In this document: positions 10,411 to 20,660 of the stretch, piece after piece
How the letters are laid out: each line of letters opens with the position of its first letter
How positions within the stretch are numbered: the stretch's first letter is position 1
NCBI RefSeq assembly: GCF_963678635.1
Contig: NW_026971105.1
Coordinates: 126,001-186,000, forward strand
From: Symsagittifera roscoffensis
Lineage: Eukaryota; Xenacoelomorpha; Acoela; Convolutidae
Direction: 5' to 3'
Length of the DNA stretch: 60,000 nt
Notes under the pieces: model-generated
What the model was told of the DNA's origin: nothing
What the model saw: only the letters and a program-made list of their open reading frames with translations
Databases searched by the model: none
Program-made: the position numbers and the translations under genes

Positions 10411-10925
10411 AAAACCAACCACGAGAAGATCAAATATGAATGAGCAAATGCAAAAAAAAAAAGAAAATTAAATCGAACGATTTAAGTGTCTTTAATTAGT
10501 TAATTGACAATTAATAGGAAAAAAAACTTAGCCAACAGGCTGTTGGTAAAGACACCGTGAACAACTCAACAACACTGGCCTGTATTTAGACCTAAATTTC
10601 GATTTTCAAAGAAAAAATAGAGGTCCTTAAGGCTCTTTCAATATCTGGAACATTTTATGATTGCCACTTTTTTCAATTATGATGACTCATTTTTTGAAAA
10701 AGCTGGATCAATAGGTATTTTTTAATTGCGCTGGGAAAAAAGAAAATTAAACTCAATTTCGAAAAAAGAAGTCGATCACGTTCTTCGTTCTCTTTACATT
10801 TTTGATTTTCGATAGTGGAGTTTACCTTCGTTTTAACAGAGAAAATGAACCCAACTCGCTAAAAAATCAAAATCTAAGCCGCGAAAAACTGAATTTGATC
10901 CTGAACAAACTTTATTACTTAAAAA
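10335..10925 (+). repeat. Direct repeat, copy 2 (partner 8877-9440)
   Basis: Second copy of the 0.57-kb direct repeat. Shared marks include CTTAGCCAACAG, AACAACACTGGCCTG and TTAGACCTAAATTTCGATT. It carries a short extra sequence near 10610 not seen in copy 1. Confidence 0.7.
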
Positions 10926-10961
10926 AATTTCAAACTCAATTTCAAACTCGATTGTCTTTTG

Positions 10962-11142
10962 TAAATTTCAAACTCAATTGTCAAGCAGAAGGCGAATCTC
11001 AAAGTGTAAAAAAATGAGTAATTTTGCAACCAAAAAAAATCTACTGAAGTTTTCTCGCATTTCCAGATCAATTGAAATGATATCTCAATTTTTACAAGAC
11101 GAAGAGTGCAATTTGCCAATCAATAAGAATCGATTGCGGTTA
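10962..11142 (-). repeat. Inner inverted repeat, right arm
   Basis: Reverse-complement partner of 10240-10410. It contains the small ORF at 11014-11148. Confidence 0.7.
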
Positions 11143-11148
11143 ATGTAA
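11014..11148 (+). CDS. Small 44-aa ORF in inner inverted repeat
   Basis: From ATG at 11014 the frame reads MSNFATKKNLLKFSRISRSI, then EMISQFLQDEECNLPINKNR, to TAA at 11148. The left arm keeps the same frame on the minus strand (TNFATKKILLKFSPISRSIE and on) with conservative changes, which suggests an authentic coding segment or exon. It is probably helical. No family was recognised. Confidence 0.3.
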   Translation: MSNFATKKNLLKFSRISRSIEMISQFLQDEECNLPINKNRLRLM

Positions 11149-11249
11149 AGAATGAATAGTCAAACATTATGATGAAAATGCATCCCTTCTATAGCAGACC
11201 AAGGACAAGAGACGGATGTTTCACCTGACGATGACAAATGCTTCAGTTT

Positions 11250-11696
11250 TGAATACAATAATTGTCACTGGCTAAAAAAATTTGTCCTGGGCGGACAAAT
11301 TAAGATTGAAAGCTGGAGACAGTGCTTTTCTGAAGTTCGGTGACATTGTTGGTGATGCCTATTTAAGCGCCACGTAGAATTGTGTTTAGCAGAACAAATT
11401 TTTCACGTTAAAATTGCGGCAAGGACTCGAGATAACCCGGATGAGGTGCTGAAGCGCATCAGCTTCAATCAGTTTGTTAATTTTACTTTTTGATTTACGA
11501 TGTACCAAAAGATACACAATTTTTCTAAAGACAATTTTGAAAAAAAAACCTACCAAAAAGGGCTTTTGAATAATCCTGGTTTATTTATCTTAGAGAGCGA
11601 TATTGTTACCATGGAAATGACTTTGAATTGGTGATCCTCAAATTAAGAGGTCCTGGACAATTGTCTTGCCTTGACGCCAATAAAGAACCGATAGTT
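11250..11696 (+). repeat. Inverted repeat, right arm (partner 8488-8876)
   Basis: Carries degraded segment A (11256-11475, frameshifted) and segment B (about 11600-11716). The intervening intron-like gap, donor-like GTTAAT at 11476 and TTATCTTAGAGAG acceptor-like site near 11593, is conserved with the left arm. Confidence 0.75.
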
Positions 11697-11707
11697 ATAT
11701 ATAATAA

Positions 11708-11968
11708 CTGATACAAATACGAGGTTATTTTTCTCCTAATTTGCACTCCCTGAATCATCTGGCTTGGCCAGTGAAAAACTTTGAACCCATATTGACCTGC
11801 TCTTCCATGTTTTTTGAGCCTGCAAAATGTCTGTTGCAATCGAAATTAACCGGAACAGTGAATGTATTGCCTCTTGTCGTCGAAAGATACCGTAGGAATG
11901 AGGACACTTTCAATCACGAAATGCAAGAGGACCATCTCGCGGAACTCTGCCATGACTTTAGAAATTAA
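11708..11968 (+). pseudogene. Transposase-like C-terminal fragment
   Basis: An open frame between stops contains NLHSLNHLAWPVKNFEPILT, then CSSMFFEPAKCLLQ and LTGTVNVLPLVVERYRR. The pattern H-x2-L-x-HL-x4-V-x2-F-(G)P-x-(L/T)-x-S-x-F-FE followed by a 'tGTxN' region resembles the conserved C-terminal region of transposon proteins of the CACTA/PIF-associated DUF4218-like kind ('HL...v..fGPl...s.f.FE'). Only about 85 residues are visible, with no initiating ATG at the front, so it is a remnant or an exon. It lies just beyond the right arm that carries segments A and B, on the same strand. Assignment is by recalled pattern only. Confidence 0.4.
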
Positions 11969-13675
11969 AAAAAAAATGATTTAAGAGAAGCTTCTACCGA
12001 GGACCAGAGTGCCCGTGGAATTAAGAAGTGACAGTATTGTGTGTTACAGAAGCAGCAAACTCCCAACATAAGAATTGGACTCTCAGTTACATAGCGCATC
12101 TACCAATAGTTATGTATCGTTTGTCATTGTTGGCGATTTTTTTGTTGTCGATTTCACTTTTTGTCGATGGGCCGCCAGAAAGAATGAAAAAGCAATTTTT
12201 AAAGATAATCGATTCCTATCAATGTGAGCATACGTCGATGTACCTGTTTATTTTTATCATAGAATTGAGCTCACAACGAAAATGAGAATGATGATTCAAG
12301 TCTGTGTGAAGGAAAAGTTTTTTCGTCTTGACTTTCATAAACACATGTTTCTTGTTCCATTAATCGATATGTTTGAGCACGACTGAATGTATCGATTTGT
12401 TTGAACTACCTGAAAATTGGAAAATTTTGATGTATGCTGAAAAACTGAAAGTTCTAGTTGTTTTTTGTTCATTTCTGTTAAACAGTTTTACTCAATAAAC
12501 AGTTCTGATTTCATTGTTTAGGAATCATCAAAAGATAAATAATTTTTGTAGTTCCAAGAGCTTTAAGGGCATATTTTTAGATATGAAATCCAAATTTTTA
12601 AATCGAAGTTCATTGAAAAAAAACCGTCAGCGTTTTTCTGTTTCCCTGCGTTCATTACTCTCTTCCAGTTGTCAGTTATATTTCATTCAGGTCATCCAAA
12701 ATTCATCTGCTAAAGTTGAAGAATTTTTTTTTAAGTTTTTGAAATTCTCGATCAGATTTGTAGTATGACGAATTTTCATTTGTTTTTTTTCTACTCAATT
12801 TTTCTAGCCAAAGAGAAAAATTACAAAATTTCGACTTCTTGTTTTCAAATGGAAATCAGATCATTCTTGAGGTGAAGTATAATTGAGCCGAAATAAAAGC
12901 AAATCGTTATATAATATATAGTTATGCAAACCTTATGCAAAAAAAGTACAGTATACTGCAAACTTCATGGTTACTGTTTCCATGAAGTTATCTTCTTTTT
13001 AATAGGTCGGTCGGTTTTTCCATCCTTGATTGGCTCTTTCTCCTTTTCCAACACCTGCGTTTTTGGCTCAAAATGTTGATAAAAATACGCATAGTTTCTA
13101 ATAAGCCTATTGCAATCATATTTGTTCTCCGTACCCATCCTAGTAGAACGTCTAATTGAACCATAACATTGACGCTTTTGTGGATGTGGATGTAGCTAAA
13201 TAGCACTCTTTAAACCCGAACGTGGAAATGGCACTGAAAAACGTGAACTACTTCTAGTTTTTAGATTTTCCAGCGGAATAAAAATTTGATTCAGTCGATC
13301 CAGATACTCAAATTAGGCAAAATTGACAAATTTCTACGATCAGAAACACATTTGAACCGTCACAAACAAGCAAAAAATTTGGATTTTTTAAAAATGACTT
13401 CTCATTTTGTTTTAGTTTTAGTTTGCCTGTCATCTCAGAAAAGCAACTTTTTCCATTTTGATAGCTATAATTTTAGAGTTCAATCATTTCTTCGTTTGAA
13501 TTTTATCTTGTTGATATTTATACCTGTAAAGCAAAGTGTGTTAGCTAGAATTTCTCTTTTTTTCCAACCTAAGTCTTAAATAGTGATGCTAGTTTTGGGG
13601 CACCTGTACAGTTATTCGATAGCATGTATTTTTTTTACTTTCGATTAGTAACAAGTTAACACAGTTGATTCATTT
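11969..13675. other. AT-rich stretch without a recognisable gene
   Basis: Only short, unremarkable frames on either strand. A GTG-led plus frame at 12028-12285 with a hydrophobic middle is present but has no support. Confidence 0.5.
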
Positions 13676-13760
13676 CTCATTGTTCAAGTGAACCGAAAAA
13701 AGCTTAACAATGTTTCAGTACAAAACTAAAAACTTGATTTCAGGTTTTTTCCAACTCAAT
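13676..13760 (+). repeat. Short fragment of foldback-element arm
   Basis: CAAGTGAACCGAAAAAAGCT, a run ending in TTTCAGTACA and a CTCAATATATCTTGC block match the left arm around 4400-4515 in the same order. It is a truncated dispersed copy next to the GC-richer block. Confidence 0.45.
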
Positions 13761-13866
13761 ATATCTTGCAATATAAATTAAATGCACATTTTATACAAAG
13801 ATAATCCAACTTTTGGAGAAAGTGCAGAATTGCGAGCTTTCTCGTAGGCTGCTGGAAAGAGATTAG

Positions 13867-14054
13867 TCTCAGGATGACACGGAGGTGGCCATGCTGACAG
13901 CTGTTCTGACCAACATCCTAGGGCATGACTTCCGGGGGGACGGCACCACGGAAGTCTTGTTTTCGGTGGCTTGCGGCGAACAAGGAGTGCTGGATCCTCC
14001 AAGAACGCGTGTTATGCGATGGAGAAATGGAGCTCTCTCGGGAAGCGACTTGTG
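13867..14054 (+). pseudogene. Coding remnant, N-terminal part of block
   Basis: The plus frame reads QDDTEVAMLTAVLTNILGHD, then FRGDGTTEVLFSVACGEQGV, ending in TGA. Minus-strand frames over the same bases are longer but proline/serine/cysteine-rich and look like shadows. No family was recognised. Confidence 0.3.
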
Positions 14055-14100
14055 ACACGAACCCGGTGTGGGTACCACAAGGCTGAACCAGCCCGGATAG

Positions 14101-14653
14101 ATGCCTCTTCCAGCCAGGCCTAGGCCCGGTCAGAGGAGTAGACATGAAGCTTTACATGAGCAAATGAGTACCGATGCTGCCTCGTCTAGCTCACAGTTAA
14201 AAGCTGCTGTGTTTGCCAAGAGACCGATAGTGGAAGAAAAAGTCAGAAGAACGAAAAATGCAACATCTGATCGAGACGAAAGAATAAATGGAGCGAGTGA
14301 AAAACACCTTGCTCAGAATTTAAGAAGATAGAGATATGTGGAGGAGACTGTTTGAGGATTGCAACAAGAAACAAGGAGAAGAGTTAGAACGCTTGAGGCA
14401 GGAATATGATGAGCGATCGAAAAGACTAGGATTGACGACAAGGGAACGATCATTACCAGCAGGGAGTGTTCCTCGGCGGCCATCCCCGGTGGGGATTCTG
14501 ACGCCTCGCGAACTAAGTCAGATGACGAAAGTGGAAGATCCGACAACACACGGTAGAGTGACGATCCCGGATCCAAATGACATGCTGGCTGATTCAGTAG
14601 TGGAAAAAATCATAAAGCAGATGGTGGAAGCCGTTGGCCGACTTGTGTGCTAG
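14101..14653 (+). pseudogene. Gag-like basic/coiled-coil coding remnant
   Basis: Two abutting plus frames (14101-14331 and 14336-14653). The first has SSSSQLKAAVFAKRPIVEEK and is very basic. The second begins MWRRLFEDCNKKQGEELERL and continues RQEYDERSKRLGL, a likely coiled coil, then a proline-rich stretch and a helical end (DSVVEKIIKQMVEAVGRLV). A stop and a frame change separate them. The architecture would suit a Gag N-terminus but is not diagnostic. Confidence 0.3.
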
Positions 14654-15072
14654 TTTCCGGTGTGATTGTACCCTATGTAACAATCGATGATACCGGCAGG
14701 GTGAAGCTCTCCTCAGAAGTATTGATGAAAACAGGAGCTTCTACCATAACGAAAACCTCCAACATGAAGATGAGGGAGATGCCGATGAAGAAAGTGTCAC
14801 GTGTATTTGAACAATCAGCCGAAGAACAATCGGCACAAGTGTATTTGCACAAGAACAATCGAAATGGAAACAGATTCACAGTAGGTTCAGATGTGGACAA
14901 CCGAGCATGTTTCAATAGATCAACCTGGATTTCAGCTGTGAACATGCAGCAATCACCCCCTGGAACGTCGGATCTGACATTGGGCCATAAAATGACGAGA
15001 GTTTTGCAAAACTTGAGAACCTCATGGATCACGACGCTGATGGCATTAGGAGGTGCCACAGTAGCCCAGTGA
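14647..15072 (+). pseudogene. Coding remnant with TGAS motif
   Basis: A 141-codon plus frame beginning at a non-ATG codon. It contains VKLSSEVLMKTGASTITKTS, which resembles the retropepsin active-site strand (a-L-i-D-T-G-A-S-i-t-i) but with lysine where the catalytic aspartate should be. If it is a protease remnant it is dead. The later part (LGHKMTRVLQNLRTSWITTL) is not assigned. Confidence 0.25.
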
Positions 15073-15408
15073 TTCGGTTGGTGTAGTTGATGAACCGAGG
15101 CAGAATTGTGAACATAATGATTTTAATAGGCTCAAACAACGTGTCCAGAAGCACGGTTTCAGTGCTTGGTAGTGACCGTTTGCAACATACGTAGAAGGCA
15201 CAACAACGTAGAAGGCACAACAAAAAAGTCATTAGCTGAACAACATTTTAAGAAATATGGCAAATCTCAATGCTGGACGGATGATCTTAATGGACCTAGA
15301 GTATGAATTGAGGGCTCTGGATCGTGCCAAATTTACCACTGATGGAATACACTTCGATAGTATAGAAGGACAAAGTTGGATGAACCGTGTTTTCCAGGGA
15401 GCAACTAA

Positions 15409-16426
15409 ATGAGTTGGAAGTTGAACTATTCGACACTGGTGCACTCAGAATGGAAGAAGCGACAAACGTACTGGCGATTTCGACCTCGTAATCTTAAGAC
15501 ACGCTTGGGATCAGTCCCAGCCAGGCCACAAGTGATTCAAAGTACAACTGAGCAAGAACAGAGGTCAAACGCGTTGGACCGACTGAATGAGGCACCCGTA
15601 AGAATCACCATCCATCCCCGACGAAGATTGGGACCAGTCAAAAAAACAAAGGATAATACGAGCTCAGCCACCTCCAGATCTGAAGCGACGACGAGTTCGA
15701 GCAGGGAGGAGCGACGGCCGGATATAGGTTCCCTGATGTTGTCAAGACCGATAGCGTCCCCCTGGCATGTTTTCAAACAAGATTCAATGAAGCTGAACAT
15801 TCAGACAGTAAGCTTTGCAGCTGATGCGATGAGAATGCTGAATGGCGCGAGACTATCAGTAATTGGACTGTACTCGATCGTGGGAGTTGACTGGTTGATA
15901 GCAGCAGGGATGAACTTCAGCTCAAAAACATCATTGCGTTTCGCTGACCCCTACGAACTGCCCTCAAACAACATCATGGGACAAACCGCGGAGTGGAGGC
16001 GAAGATTCTGAGGCCACTTTGGTCGTATTTGCCTTCAGTATGGTCGGATATCTCAAAACGAAATTCCATGAAGAATTTACCAAGTTGGACCTGGCGCCAA
16101 CTACCATGAGAGGCAAGGCAAACTTGTAAGGGGCCCCATTGATAGTGAAGAACGTGAGACCGGAGCTGGCAATAACTGGGAAGCTGCTGACAAGGACTGC
16201 TCTGGCGCCCGTTGGCTGTGAGGAAGTTAACATAAAACACAGAGAAAACGAAGACTGGTCAGCTGGCAAGCTAGTCGTGCCGAAGCTCCCAGTCGAAACG
16301 ACAAACTACCTTCAGGGTCAGGAGAGAATGAAAAGCGAGACGACGAGGAGAAAGAAAACCGTCAACCGGAAGAACCGATGGAACATGACCAAGCGTAAAG
16401 GACGACCAACGACGGAGCCTCAGTAA
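15409..16426 (+). pseudogene. Retropepsin-end-like and linker-like remnant
   Basis: The frame 15409-16011 has a serine/threonine-rich acidic-basic stretch, then ARLSVIGLYSIVGVDWLIAA and GMNFSSKTSLRF. This is like the C-terminal 'IiGmDWLk..ga.idf...t..f' of Ty3/gypsy-type proteases. After a frame change, 16139-16426 gives VKNVRPELAITGKLLTRTAL, APVGCEEVNIK, similar in style to the region between protease and reverse transcriptase, then a basic tail. A further frame (about 16403-16501) gives an acidic serine run (SGASSSDFNFSDDDE). Resemblance is by eye and low. Confidence 0.3.
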
Positions 16427-16860
16427 GTGGTGCGTCTAGCTCGGACTTCAATTTCTCGGACGATGACGAAGTATGCGCAGAAACGATGACTGGGATGACT
16501 TAACCATCAAAAGATGAAACTCCCACACTCCCTCAACCTTTATGTTTATAACCCATGACTTGTCGGAGAGCAGCTCTTCTGGCAAGACCAAAATCATAAT
16601 AAAGAAAGTGTCAACAGAGTCTCCGCGTAGGAGAAGAATGGAAGGCTCAGACTGAGAACCTTTCTTGGGAAGCCTGCCAGAAGAAGAGTGGAAAGTTTAC
16701 CACAGAGATCATGAGAACAGAACAGGCTGAAACATAGACAGGCTTTCGTTGAAGAAGTCTGGAATGTCAGTCCCTGATGATGACAGGTCTCAACAGACTA
16801 CTGATGTGGGAAATCCCTGACAACTTGGACGAATTTGAAGGGAGAATAAGCAAATTGTTA
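16427..16860 (+). other. Degraded inter-ORF segment of the block
   Basis: After the acidic serine run ends at 16503, no frame stays open for long. Composition remains like the block. Confidence 0.35.
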
Positions 16861-16861
16861 A

Positions 16862-18180
16862 TTGTTTCTGCCACTGATGAAAGTGAAGCTAACTCTCTTA
16901 TCAAGACGACGCAGCAAGAAAATTTTATATCTGACCAGAACTCAAAAAGATAAGATGAGATCGAGAATGGTGATCGGTGAGATCAATGACATGAAGATGA
17001 AATTGAGCAACAAAGTGACGTTAAGAAAAAAAGGGAAGACAAAATTGGGTTCTGAACTTTCAGCAAAGGCTCTTAATTCAGCTAAAGGAAAACAAATCGA
17101 TGTGGTCATTGATATGGGGCAAGGCGATGACAGATTGTTTGGCACGTCCAGAACAAGGACCGCTGTAGCAATATTGTCACCCATCCCCATGGCAGGATTA
17201 AGGTCAGCCCTTTATAAGACCAAGAGGAGTGACCGCCATCCTTCTGGCGCTAGAGGACACCTGATCGCTCTAAAAAACAAAGCTGCTGTGCAAGGTTACC
17301 TGGAAGAAATGATACAGGGTACGACGATGAAGCAAACGGCGTATGGAACGTTAGTCTCGTCAGAACGGGAACGGTGGATCAATTGGTGAGTTTACCTTGC
17401 AGAGCAGTAGTACTACGTCACTTTGAAGAACAGATGAAACTTTCTGAAGATAAATGCCCTGATAGTAAAACAATATGTCAGAACTGAATTGCAATTCAGA
17501 TTTGTTTGGTTTATGACGGGACTGACGATGGAAGTGACAATAAGAAAAATTGGGAAGACAAAAGTGGGTTCTCACTTTTCAGCAAAGGATCTTAATTCAA
17601 CTAAAAGAAAGCAAATCGATGATGTCATTGATATGGGGCAAGGCAATGACAGATTGCCTGGCACGTCCAGAGCCATGACCGATGTAACAATGGTGCCACC
17701 CATCCTCATGGCAGGATTAAGGTCAGCCATTTATAAGACCAAGAGGAGTGACCGCCATCCTACTGGAGCTACCTTAGAAACGAAGATACTCAGCCAATGG
17801 GGTGAAACTAACCTTTGGGGTTTCAGACCATCAGGCATGAATCACGGAAACGGAAGCGTCAGCGTCATAGGTCAGCTGAACCCATTGGAGTAAAACCGAT
17901 TGACAGTATCGGACACCGTCTCGATTGCCGGACCCGCCAAGGATACGTGGAAATGATGGAGTACAAAAACTCAGCGAGAGGACACCTGATCGCTCTCGAA
18001 AACAAAGCCGCTGTGGAAGGTTACCCGGAAGAAATGATACAGGGCATGACGATGAAGCAAACGCCGTATGGAACGTTAGTCTCATCAAAACGGGAACGGT
18101 GGATCAATTGGTGAGTTTACCTGGGAGAGCAGTTGTACTTCGTCACTTCGAAGAAGAGATGAAACTACTCCGAAGATAAA
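16862..18180 (+). pseudogene. Duplicated coding remnants (two homologous units)
   Basis: Frames 16862-17389, 17489-17893 and 17815-18114 share long matches. Each has KQIDxVIDMGQGxDRL.GTSR, then MAGLRSA(L/I)YKTKRSDRHP, then ARGHLIAL(K/E)NKAAV and (E)EMIQG.TMKQT.YGTLVSS. Unit 2 contains about 195 bp (17770-17964, with KRKRQRHRSAEPIGVKPID in one frame) that is absent from unit 1. Each unit ends with the same TGA-interrupted tail. No family was recognised. The conservation between units in several frames suggests recent duplication, not coding constraint. Confidence 0.35.
17017..17535 (+). repeat. Direct repeat unit 1 inside the decayed block
   Basis: Matches 17533-18258 except for about 195 bp present only in the second unit. 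Shared stretches include AAGACCAAGAGGAGTGACCG and GGAACGGTGGATCAATTGGT. Confidence 0.75.
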
Positions 18181-18258
18181 TGCCCTGTTAGCAAAACCAT
18201 ATGTCAGAACTGACTTGCACTTCAGATTTGTTTGGTCTATGACGGGACTGACGATGGA
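17533..18258 (+). repeat. Direct repeat unit 2 inside the decayed block
   Basis: Second, longer unit of the duplication. The first unit looks like an internally deleted version. Confidence 0.75.
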
Positions 18259-19385
18259 AAAATATGACACGGAAGAGAGGGAGAGGTCGAAAGAAGAGAA
18301 GGTGCTCTTGATAACGAGTGTGAGAGACCCGATGATCTCTGAAGGAGCGGCAGAAGCGTGTGCGAACCGGAGAGACACTCTCTCTTCCGCCCGGTTCTGT
18401 TGGAACAAATGTCGGTTCCAGCGTTGAATACCTTCGCAAAAAAGCTGAGAGAAGGCAAAGATTTAACAAAGACCTTGCTCTTATAAAAACTGTTGGACAT
18501 TCATCAAAGCAAGCCAACGCGGTTCAAAAGAACATGTAGAACTTGAACACCTGAAAGATTGACAAAACCCAAAGATTCTCGAAAAAGGAGCTTAGGCTCA
18601 CGAAATAATCAATAGGGACACTGCTGAAGTCCAGTGAACTCGGTGGAACGATCAAAAAGAAGTCATACCCTTTTGTTTCTGGAATTGTTGTAATGGCATA
18701 AAATCATTTTATCAATGAGGATTATTACTCCGATTATGAAAAAAAATTTATAACTAGGATCCTGGTCGTCAAGAATTCCAACAAAAAGAAGCATTGCCAG
18801 TCAGCAAGTCAGACTGGGACTATTATTGGAAAAAAAGGTGACTGCAACTTCCATACCGAAATCTGAAAACAGAGTGTAATTGGGATTGGGTTTCTCAGAC
18901 GGGTTACTGAGGACGAGCATGATAGTGGCATTGGAGTTAAGGAAACCATCATGATGCCCGTGTCCAAATGCTGATTCGATATTACGAGCGACGCAGAATG
19001 TGCAAAGAGAAATAAACGCAGATTGGAATTTGCGTGATCCCACATCATCTACATCATGACACCAGCTTCCAAGAGCAACCGAGAGAACAAGATGGAGTTG
19101 CCTGGATGGCGAACAGGAGACTCTGTCAAATGTGGTATCTGCCTTGCAAAATTATGTGGACTAGAAGGTCATTTATATGGAGGTCTCGACTGTGTTAAGA
19201 CACTCACGAAACAGCATAAGCAATTAACGATACTGTTCGGAAACATAGCGATAAAAGCAGTAACGGAAACGGAATTAATTGCAGTTTGCCATGGATGAAC
19301 TGAATTGAGTCTAGTGACTGCACTAGGACTCTACTGCATTTTTGGTTCTTTCGAGTCGCTATTGAATCTAGAATAGAAACATGAG
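18181..19385 (+). other. Degraded coding-like stretch
   Basis: Short plus frames only: 18215-18427 with HFRFVWSMTGLTMEKYDTEE, and 19056-19298 with WRTGDSVKCGICLAKLCGLE. The second has a Cys-x2-Cys pair but nothing diagnostic. It lies between the duplication and the 19386-19751 frame. Confidence 0.3.
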
Positions 19386-19751
19386 ATGGTCACAGCCATC
19401 AGTTTAGAAGTGTTTCCGGGAGTGTTACAAACTGAACAGAAGCATATTGGAAAATGGAGAGAAGTAGTAGAAGTGGAATCGAACATCAGGCAGAGTGAGA
19501 CTTATCGCAGACCGTCTGAAGCCATATACCTAGTAGGCTCGATGATGGCGCTGATGTGCCAAAGCCAATACCCATTTTACTTCGTAGCAGTGGATGTAAA
19601 GAGGACGATCGTAGATCAAGGCTTCTCCGTGCCAAAATGTGTAAAACTTGCGAGAAAGTCGGAGAAACCTTACGAGTTTCTTGGTAAGGTGTTTGCCGCA
19701 GTTCCAGGAAGAATCAAGGACGAGTTAAAACCGATACTAGGAAAAAATTGA
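19386..19751 (+). pseudogene. 121-codon coding remnant, unknown family
   Basis: The plus frame contains RRPSEAIYLVGSMMALMCQS, QYPFYFVAVDVKRTIVDQGF and KPYEFLGKVFAAVPGRIKDE. It has a good soluble-protein composition and is the longest clean frame in the right half of the block. It starts with ATG after stops in all frames. No family was recognised. Confidence 0.3.
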
Positions 19752-20187
19752 AAGTGATATTGAAAGACGCAAGCAGAGAGCATCAACAGCGACGGATTAC
19801 AATTGGGTAGACAAGAAGTATGAATTCCACCGAGTGATGATGAAAGTAGACACAAGATTCTTGACATCTTGACACAAGATGAATTTCCGTGCCATTGTTT
19901 GCTACAAACATGTTAGTATCCTGGGCGAAGTAGTCTGGTGTTGATCTGGGACTCTGGAGGGCTGCTCTTCGTGGGTTTACCAGACTCATCGTAGCCCATA
20001 ACGAGTGTGATACTTGTAGTTATGATGGCAATTCAATGGCTGGAAGCTCATGTTAAGGAGAACAATCGAAAAGAAGCACATACCAAAGAACATTTAGAGG
20101 AACTTTATTGTCTGAAATATTTTTGAGATTAGATCTTTTTGAGATAATGTACAAAGTCTCGAATATTCCGATAAAAGTGAAGAAAAT

Positions 20188-20488
20188 ATGGGCCGGAAGA
20201 CGACTGATGCCATGATTCATAGCCAACATGACTGTATGGTTGTCCGAGTATGCCAAAAAGCAAATGTCGAAGCACAGCAGAATGTGCAGTTCGTATCAGA
20301 TGGACGTTGGGTCAGAATGTTTCAAACGGGTTTTTGGGACGTATCGGAATGCTGTGAACACCGCAGTGAAGAGGACATCGAAAATGAATGATTGTGACGG
20401 TAGAGAAGGAAGAAATATTAAAGTAAGATCTCGAAATGAATTTGACGCTGAGCCTCAACAACAGCTTCTGCATGAATATGGAAACTGA
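20188..20488 (+). pseudogene. Coding remnant, two overlapping plus frames
   Basis: The frame at 20228-20488 gives MTVWLSEYAKKQMSKHSRMC, then GSECFKRVFGTYRNAVNTAV. The preceding sequence in that frame reads IPIKVKKIWAGRRLMP. A second frame at 20188-20391 overlaps it. Unassigned, and probably the last readable part of the block. Confidence 0.25.
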
Positions 20489-20660
20489 AAATGAATATGA
20501 AATGATGGCCCCTCTACGTTGCTGCAATTAAAGTGTAGAAGAGTAGATGTGTTGGATGCGACAGAATGGCCACCGATATGTTGCAAGACACTGAAAGAGA
20601 GAGTGCGGAGTCGATGACACATGAAGAAGAGAGGGAGCCGTGACAAAAAGCCGAATGACA

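Larger units (their letters stand above)
13867..20660 (+). mobile_element. Decayed retroelement-like coding block
   Basis: For nearly 7 kb the base composition is visibly richer in G and C than the flanks. The plus strand shows segment after segment of protein-like frame (R, K, E, S and T rich) broken by stops and shifts. Readable parts are listed separately. Weak pointers to an LTR-type Gag-Pol origin are a coiled-coil, basic N-terminal part, a TGAS(T)-type motif, an 'IVGVDWLIAAGMNF' segment like the end of a retropepsin domain (IiGmDWL), and a following segment like the protease-RT linker. No reverse transcriptase YxDD or integrase motif and no terminal repeats were found. A decayed multi-exon host gene or a DNA virus-like element remain possible. 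Confidence 0.4.

Noticed and set aside
13778-14145. Three overlapping minus-strand ORFs as genes
   Set aside because: They are in different frames over one GC-rich stretch and are rich in Pro/Ser/Cys/His. The plus-strand reading (DDTEVAMLTAVLTNILG...) fits the strand of the rest of the block.
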